Shown: positions 59,253 to 64,000 of the stretch, piece after piece
Layout of the letters: each line of letters opens with the position of its first letter
Position numbering within the stretch: the first letter of the stretch is position 1
Assembly (NCBI GenBank): GCA_025997475.1
Contig: BNUQ01000008.1
Span: 7,870 to 71,869 of the forward strand
Direction of reading: 5' to 3'
From: Planctomycetales bacterium
GTDB lineage: Bacteria; Planctomycetota; SZUA-567
DNA: 64,000 bases
Program-made: the position numbers and the translations under genes
Notes under the pieces: generated by a model
Told to the model about the DNA's origin: nothing
The model's input: only the letters and a program-made list of their open reading frames with translations
The model's database searches: none

Positions 59253-60258
59253 AGCGTCTCTTTTGTAAGCGTCCGGCGACGCCCGCGAGTAACAGCGCCG
59301 CGCTGAAAAAACAGCCGAATAATTGCCAATTGACGACCGCCGCGAGCCACGCCACGGCGAGGGCGTTAAGTAAAAAACGCCGGATATTTATTTGTCCCGC
59401 CGTGCCGACGGCGGCGCACCAGACCGGCGACGTCAGCGCGAGCGCCAAAAACCCGTTGCCGAGAAACGCGGGCACCGGTGCCGCCGCGAGCGAAATGGTC
59501 GCGAGATTTTCCGCCAAACCGTCCGTGAGCAAGGCGGATAATTGGCTTATCGGCGTCGCACCGTCGCCGATGAGCGCCGCCGCCGCGCCGCCGAGCGCGC
59601 TAAAAAAATACGCGACCCACAGCCGTCCGCGCGGCACGAACGCGCGGGCTTTTTTCGCGTCGTCGCCGAGCGCCCGCAACTGCCAACCCGCCACCGAAGA
59701 GCGCAAGAAAAAATACGTCAACAACAACATCGCCAATAAAACGACAAAACGGGTCGCGGCGGACAAATCCATCGGCGAGGTCTGCGCGAGCGACGGCGGT
59801 AAAAATTCGCCGATGCTTGCCGCGAATTGGACGAGCGCGTCGCCCCGCTTCAAGTCGATAAACGGCGGCAGAACGGCGGCGATTAAGCCGACGAGCGCGG
59901 TGATGAGCAAATTCGGCAAGCGCAGGACGCAATGTCCGAGCGTGTTGAGGGTCGCCGCCGCGAGCGCGAGAACGAACAGCGCCGCGACCGTTGCCCAGAG
60001 CGGATGGGGCGCGGCGCAAAAATAATGCGCCAAGAGAAAAACGCCGCCGACGCTGAAATCAAACCGTCCCGTCGTCGCGAGCGGCGCTTGTCCGACCGTC
60101 GCCGCGATTAATGCCGCCGTTAAAAGCGACATTGCCGTAAGCGTCGCCGCGTTGGGCGGCGCGGGGTTGCCGAAGACCGCGGGAAAAATTCCGAGATAAC
60201 CGACTGCCGCCGCCGCGAGCGCGACTATCCATAAAAGCGCCGTGAAGTATTTAGGCAT
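59245..60258 (-). CDS. RbsC-like ABC transporter permease, without ATPase or binding protein
   Basis: The 337-residue protein has 8-10 membrane helices and resembles the BPD_transp_2 (RbsC/LivH) permease family: GRFDFSVGGVFLLAH matches the GGIDLSVGS block and RALGDDAKKARAFVPRGRLW the coupling region. The first ten residues look like a signal anchor. No ATPase or periplasmic binding-protein gene is adjacent; the only partner is the ApbE-like gene that overlaps its 3' end. Either a degenerate import system or a module with another function. Family assignment is moderate. Confidence 0.65.
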   Translation of the reverse strand: MPKYFTALLWIVALAAAAVGYLGIFPAVFGNPAPPNAATLTAMSLLTAALIAATVGQAPLATTGRFDFSVGGVFLLAHYFCAAPHPLWATVAALFVLALAAATLNTLGHCVLRLPNLLITALVGLIAAVLPPFIDLKRGDALVQFAASIGEFLPPSLAQTSPMDLSAATRFVVLLAMLLLTYFFLRSSVAGWQLRALGDDAKKARAFVPRGRLWVAYFFSALGGAAAALIGDGATPISQLSALLTDGLAENLATISLAAAPVPAFLGNGFLALALTSPVWCAAVGTAGQINIRRFLLNALAVAWLAAVVNWQLFGCFFSAALLLAGVAGRLQKRRYA

Positions 60259-60478
60259 AGCGTCCTGTTTTTTTGGGTCGATATTTTGGGGGAGAAAATT
60301 CGGCGCGCAGTATAGACGAACGGCGCGGCGGTTTGTAGTGGCGTCCTGCCGCTTTTATCGCGCGTCGCGGACGCTACCGCTTGTCCGCCCGCGCCACGCT
60401 AATATATTCCACATTTTTAGCGCGACGTAATTTATCAAAAATTTCCGCATTCGTAATTCGTAAATTACAGGAGGCGTT

Positions 60479-61777
60479 ATGCAAAAAGCCAAAACCCGCG
60501 TCGCGGTCGTCGGCGTCGGCACGGTCGGCTCCGGCGTCGTGGAAACATTGTTGCAACGGGGCGAATTGTTGCGGCGGCGCGGCGGGGTCGCCGTCGAACT
60601 TGCCGCCGTCGTTGACCGCGACCGCGAAAAAGCCGTCGCCGCCGGCGCGCCGGAAAATTTGATTTTCGACGATTTCAACGCGGTCGTCGCCCGTCCCGAC
60701 ATCGACATCGTCGTCGAACTCGTCGGCGGCACCGGCGTCGCCGAAAAAATCATTGCCTCGGCATTGGATAACGGCAAAGCCGTCGTTACCGCGAACAAGG
60801 CGCTCCTTGCCGAAAAAGGGTTAAAACTCTTCGCCGCCGCGCGCGAACACCACGCGCCGTTGGCGTTTGAGGCGGCGGTCGGCGGCGGGATTCCGTGCAT
60901 TCAGGCGATTCGCGACGGGCTGATTAGCAATAATTTTTCCTCGTGCATCGGCATCCTCAACGGGACTTGCAATTACATTTTGACCGAAATGATTACCAAA
61001 GGGCAGGATTACGACGGCGCGCTAAAACAGGCGCAGGCGCTCGGCTTCGCCGAAGCCAATCCGCGCACCGATGTCGAGGGTTTTGACACCGGACACAAGT
61101 TGGCGATTTTGTCGGCGCTGGGCTTTGAAACGTGGATTGATTTTGACCGCTTGCCGATTACCGGCATCGCCGGCATTTCCGCGACGGACATCGCCTGCAC
61201 CAAAGAAATGGGCTACGTCATCAAATTGCTCGCGGTCAGCAAAGTGATGGACGGCAAATTATTTTTATCGGTGCATCCGGGTTTGTTGAACGAGTGGCAC
61301 GTGCTCGCGGGCGTGCACGGTTCGTTGAACGCGATTTCGCTGTTCGGCGATTTGGTGCAGGAAGCGGTGTTCATCGGGCGCGGCGCGGGGAAAAATCCGA
61401 CCGCCAGCGCGGTCGTCGCCGACATCATCAGCACCGCGAAAATTCTCGGCGCGGGTTTGGATAATTTGTCGTGGTTGCCGCCGGAAAAACCGCACTTTGC
61501 ATTGGGGGCGCTCGCGGATTACACGACGCGCTATTATCTGCGCTTCACCGTCGCCGATCACGTCGGCGTGTTGGCGCAAATCGCCGCGTCGCTCAGCGAA
61601 CACCGCGTCGGCATCGCCAGCGTCGTCCAACACGAGCGCAACGACGAGCGCGACAGCGCGATGATTATCGCAATTACCGACATCGCGCGCGAAGGCGACG
61701 TGCAAAACGCGCTGACGGAAATCGACCGGCAGGAATTCTCCCGCGCCAAAACGTCGCTGTTCAGGATTGAAGGGTAG
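60479..61777 (+). CDS. hom: Homoserine dehydrogenase
   Basis: Hom reduces aspartate semialdehyde to homoserine on the way to threonine, methionine and isoleucine. The 432-residue protein has the NAD(P) loop VGVGTVGSGVVETL, VTANKALLAEKG, AAVGGGIPCIQAIRDGL, and the catalytic GILNGTCNYILTEM and GFAEANPRTDVEGFDTGHKL. A C-terminal ACT domain (YLRFTVADHVGVLAQIAASL) suggests feedback control. AGGAGG precedes the ATG. No thrB or thrC is adjacent; sstT, a threonine/serine transporter, is the next rightward gene. Confidence 0.97.
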   Translation: MQKAKTRVAVVGVGTVGSGVVETLLQRGELLRRRGGVAVELAAVVDRDREKAVAAGAPENLIFDDFNAVVARPDIDIVVELVGGTGVAEKIIASALDNGKAVVTANKALLAEKGLKLFAAAREHHAPLAFEAAVGGGIPCIQAIRDGLISNNFSSCIGILNGTCNYILTEMITKGQDYDGALKQAQALGFAEANPRTDVEGFDTGHKLAILSALGFETWIDFDRLPITGIAGISATDIACTKEMGYVIKLLAVSKVMDGKLFLSVHPGLLNEWHVLAGVHGSLNAISLFGDLVQEAVFIGRGAGKNPTASAVVADIISTAKILGAGLDNLSWLPPEKPHFALGALADYTTRYYLRFTVADHVGVLAQIAASLSEHRVGIASVVQHERNDERDSAMIIAITDIAREGDVQNALTEIDRQEFSRAKTSLFRIEG

Positions 61778-61920
61778 GGCGGGGCGCAATTAACAATTAA
61801 CAATTAACAATTAAAAATTAAATTGTTTCCAAACTTGATTGAGACCTGTTTCTCGCAGGCGGCATAAAGGATACGGAGAAACGGGGAGATGCTCTATTCA
61901 AACGCCCCGCGTTCAAAGTG

Positions 61921-62106
61921 GTTGCTCTATTCAATTGCCACGCCTTTTAAGGCGTGGAGAACGGGCAAAGCGGAAAAAGGGCTTTAGCCCAAAATAAAAA
62001 AATGCGGTCTAAATCCAATCGGCTTTAGCCGAATGATTGTTTGGGCTAAAGCCCATTTTTAGAGAGGCACTCACCACGCCCTAAAGGGCGTGGCAATTTG
62101 GGAAGC
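61921..62106. repeat. GGGCTTTAGCCC palindromic element, copy 2
   Basis: CTCTATTCAATTGCCACGCC left, CACGCCCTAAAGGGCGTGGC right, with GGGCTTTAGCCC, GGCTTTAGCCGAATG and GGGCTAAAGCCC inside. Same plan as 24996-25136 but longer. Confidence 0.75.
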
Positions 62107-62166
62107 GCACGAACCTTCGCTTCGCTCGGTTTGAATAGAGCCACCGCTACTGAAATTTTGATAATT

Positions 62167-62240
62167 ACTCCGCTAACAATTCTTAATTCTTAATTCTTAA
62201 TTGTTAATTGTTAATTGTTAATTGTTAATTGTTAATTTTC
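62167..62240. repeat. Nine-unit heptad run upstream of sstT
   Basis: AATTCTT three times then AATTGTT about five times and AATTTTC, ending 7 bp before the sstT start. Only the right arm of a heptad element is present here. Confidence 0.85.
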
Positions 62241-62247
62241 TTTCGGG

Positions 62248-63480
62248 ATGACTCCGATGTGGCAACGACTTTGGCATCTGAATTTGGTCTGGCAAATTAT
62301 TATCGGGATGTTTGCCGGCGTCGCGCTGGCGTTGCTCGCGCCCGCCGTCGCGTTGCGCGCGGGGTTTCTCGGCGAATTGTTTGTCGGCGCGTTGAAAGCC
62401 GTCGCGCCGGTGTTGATTTTTATTCTGGTCGTCGTCGCGCTCGCCACCAAAGAAATCGCCGTCAAAACCGGAATGAAGCCCATTATCATTATGTATTTTG
62501 CGGGAATGTTATTGGCGGCGGTGGTCGCGGTGCTGTTCAGTTTCGCTTTTCCGGTAACGTTGCCGCTCGGCGATTTTTCATCGACGGACGCGGCAACGAC
62601 CGCGGCGACCGCGCCGGTCAACGTGTTCGACGTGTTGAAAAATGTTTTGCGTATGGCGATTGACAATCCGCTACACGCGATTGCGTCCGCTAATTTTATC
62701 GGCGTGTTGGCGTGGAGCATCGGCATCGGCATCGCGCTTCATCACTACGCTTCCGCTACGACCAAAACCTTGCTGAAAGAAGTCAACGCGACGGCGCTGA
62801 AATTGGTGTCGTTCGTCATTCGCTTGGCGCCGTTAGGGATTTTCGGCTTGGTCGCGGCAACGGTGGCGACGACGGGCTTGTCGGCGTTCGCGCAATACGG
62901 GCGCTTGCTCGCGGTGCTGGTCGGCGCGATGTTGATTTCGCTGTTAATCGTTACGCCGCTGATTATGTATCTTAAATCGCGGCGCAATCCGTATCCGCTG
63001 ATTTTCGTCTGCCTGAAAGAAAGCGCTTTGCCGGCGTTTTTCACGCGCTCGTCGTCGGCGAACACGCCGATAAATCTCGCGCTGTGCAAGAAAATGGCGT
63101 TGTCCGAGGCGACGTATTCGATTTCGATTCCGCTCGGTAGCGTCGTGAATATGTCCGGCGCGGCGGTTACGATTACGGTGTTCGCGCTGGCGGCGGCGTG
63201 GACGGTCGGCTTGCCGGTCGGTTTCGGTGCGGCGCTTATTTTGTGCGTCGTGGCGACGCTCGGCGCGTGCGGCACGTCGGGCGTGGCGGGCGGGTCGTTG
63301 TTGTTAATTCCGCTCGCGTGCGGACTGTTTCAGATTGACGGCGAAATCGCCAGCCAAGTAATGGCGATTGGTTTTTTAGTCGGCGTGGTGCAGGACTCGT
63401 GTGAAACGGCGCTCAACAGTTCGACCGACGTGATGTTCACCGCCGCCGCCTCGCCGACCCCGCCGAAGTTGGATTTTTAG
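62248..63480 (+). CDS. sstT: Serine/threonine:sodium symporter
   Basis: SstT imports serine and threonine with Na+. The 410-residue protein has about eight membrane segments and belongs to the dicarboxylate/amino acid:cation symporter family. Hallmarks: AVAPVLIFILVVVALATKE, FTRSSSANTPINLALCKKM, SISIPLGSVVNMSGAAVTIT and GTSGVAGGSLLLIPLAC. Length is normal. The start ATG at 62248 follows a heptad run with only a weak ribosome-binding site (GGGAT). It may be co-expressed with hom functionally, though repeats separate them. Confidence 0.94.
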   Translation: MTPMWQRLWHLNLVWQIIIGMFAGVALALLAPAVALRAGFLGELFVGALKAVAPVLIFILVVVALATKEIAVKTGMKPIIIMYFAGMLLAAVVAVLFSFAFPVTLPLGDFSSTDAATTAATAPVNVFDVLKNVLRMAIDNPLHAIASANFIGVLAWSIGIGIALHHYASATTKTLLKEVNATALKLVSFVIRLAPLGIFGLVAATVATTGLSAFAQYGRLLAVLVGAMLISLLIVTPLIMYLKSRRNPYPLIFVCLKESALPAFFTRSSSANTPINLALCKKMALSEATYSISIPLGSVVNMSGAAVTITVFALAAAWTVGLPVGFGAALILCVVATLGACGTSGVAGGSLLLIPLACGLFQIDGEIASQVMAIGFLVGVVQDSCETALNSSTDVMFTAAASPTPPKLDF

Positions 63481-63582
63481 GGTTTTGTCCGCGCAACGAG
63501 CGATAACTGCGGTCGCGCGATTCCGCCAGCGGCAGGTTCTTATCATACCCGACGAAAAACGCCGCAAAAAAGGAGCGGTCAA

Positions 63583-64000
63583 GTGGAAGCCAAATTTATC
63601 AATCCTTACACCGATTTCGGGTTCAAGAAACTTTTCGGCGAAGAGGCGAGCAAGGATTTGTTGATTGATTTTCTCAACACGATTTTGCCCGCGTCCGACC
63701 GTATCAAAGAATTGCAACTCACCAATCCCGAAAATCTGCCGGAATACCCCGACGGTCGGCGCGCCGTGTTTGATATTCATTGTCGTAACGAGCGCGGCGA
63801 GGCGTTCATTGTCGAAATGCAAAAGGCATATCAGCACTATTTCAAAGACCGCGCGTTGTTTTATTCGACGTTTCCGTTGCAACGGCAAGCGCCGCAAGGC
63901 AGTGAATGGGATTTCAAATTGCAGAAAGTTTATTTCGTGGCGGTGCTGGATTTTCTTTACGACGAAGCCGAGGAGCGGCAGAAATTTTCGCGGCATATTC
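63583..64000 (+). CDS. Rpn/PD-(D/E)XK nuclease-family transposase-like protein, cut off by window edge
   Basis: The first 139 codons are present. The start is a GTG at 63583 with AGGAG at 63571-63575. FINPYTDFGFKKLFGEEASK is the diagnostic opening of Rpn (recombination-promoting nuclease) or PDDEXK_2 proteins, and VFDIHCRNERGEAFIVEMQ carries the nuclease D...ExQ motif. Such proteins promote RecA-independent recombination in E. coli and are often multicopy. Whether it acts on the repeats of this window is unknown. Confidence 0.88.
   Translation, partial: MEAKFINPYTDFGFKKLFGEEASKDLLIDFLNTILPASDRIKELQLTNPENLPEYPDGRRAVFDIHCRNERGEAFIVEMQKAYQHYFKDRALFYSTFPLQRQAPQGSEWDFKLQKVYFVAVLDFLYDEAEERQKFSRHI

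Larger units (their letters stand above)
61778..62247. other. Repeat region between hom and sstT
   Basis: An AATTAAC heptad run (61785-61822), an AT-rich stretch, the GGGCTTTAGCCC palindromic element copy 2 (61921-62106), a CTTCGCTTCGCTCGGTTTG tag, and a nine-unit heptad run (62167-62240) that ends just before sstT. No gene. Confidence 0.78.

Overview
The window reads as a GC-rich chromosome segment from a diderm (Gram-negative) bacterium. Evidence for an outer membrane: a lipobox lipoprotein, Lgt, a TonB-like protein, a classical autotransporter and a GmhA-like heptose isomerase. A chemoreceptor and an NtrC-type sigma-54 activator are also present. Housekeeping genes dominate (tuf, valS, rho, rpmF, the plsX-fab cluster, plsY, lgt, purL, ybeY, dapB, infB, hom). 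Gene content does not fix the phylum. A little-sampled lineage, perhaps in or near the PVC group, is a low-confidence guess. I saw no tRNA, rRNA, CRISPR array or replication origin.

Layout. 1-7.6 kb, leftward: tuf (cut by the edge), a lipoprotein, valS and rho. 8-9.6 kb: a chemoreceptor gene fragment and an AAA/DUF4143 ATPase behind a 34-bp palindrome. 10-17.8 kb, rightward: rpmF-plsX-fabH-fabD-fabG-acpP-fabF, interrupted by an AT-rich two-gene cassette of unknown function and a VOC gene. 18-30 kb: PatB-type aminotransferase, plsY, lgt, a protein with nine FliM-like QDDIDALL motifs, a DUF4129 protein, a PurS-PurL fusion, a RadC-like protein with a cysteine cluster, and a flavin reductase. 30-38.9 kb: PSP1/RicT-like protein, chemoreceptor, sugar-nucleotide epimerase, MnmE-like GTPase, NtrC-type regulator, TonB-like protein and a PHP hydrolase. 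39-46 kb: a 55-residue basic protein, an EIIA-CBS protein, two tandem paralogous permeases and iorA. 46-64 kb: a 57-codon ORF, ybeY, dapB, infB, a TPR protein, gmhA-like, autotransporter, PIN toxin-antitoxin pair, corA, an ApbE-like/permease pair, hom, sstT and a partial Rpn-type nuclease.

The most striking content is intergenic. Over twenty gaps carry one type of composite element: arms built of degenerate 7-nt units (consensus about AAYTNYY, reverse complement on the other side) around a GCGCGAAGCGCA-type core. Nested in or beside these are further palindromic families. They include a 285-bp hairpin-of-hairpins in three copies whose stem bases co-vary, a 163-bp MITE-like element in two copies (one supplies the valS stop codon, one sits inside the 285-bp element), and several other long palindromes. 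Heptad DNA also forms the C-terminal codons and stops of several genes. No transposase for these families is visible in the window.

Functionally, the fab cluster with plsX/plsY supplies acyl chains and the first step of phospholipid synthesis, and lgt acts on the envelope. IF-2, EF-Tu, ValRS, L32, YbeY and Rho belong to core expression. The EIIA-CBS/permease trio and corA/sstT indicate ion and amino-acid transport. Coordinates were read by eye and boundaries of repeats are approximate to a few bases.
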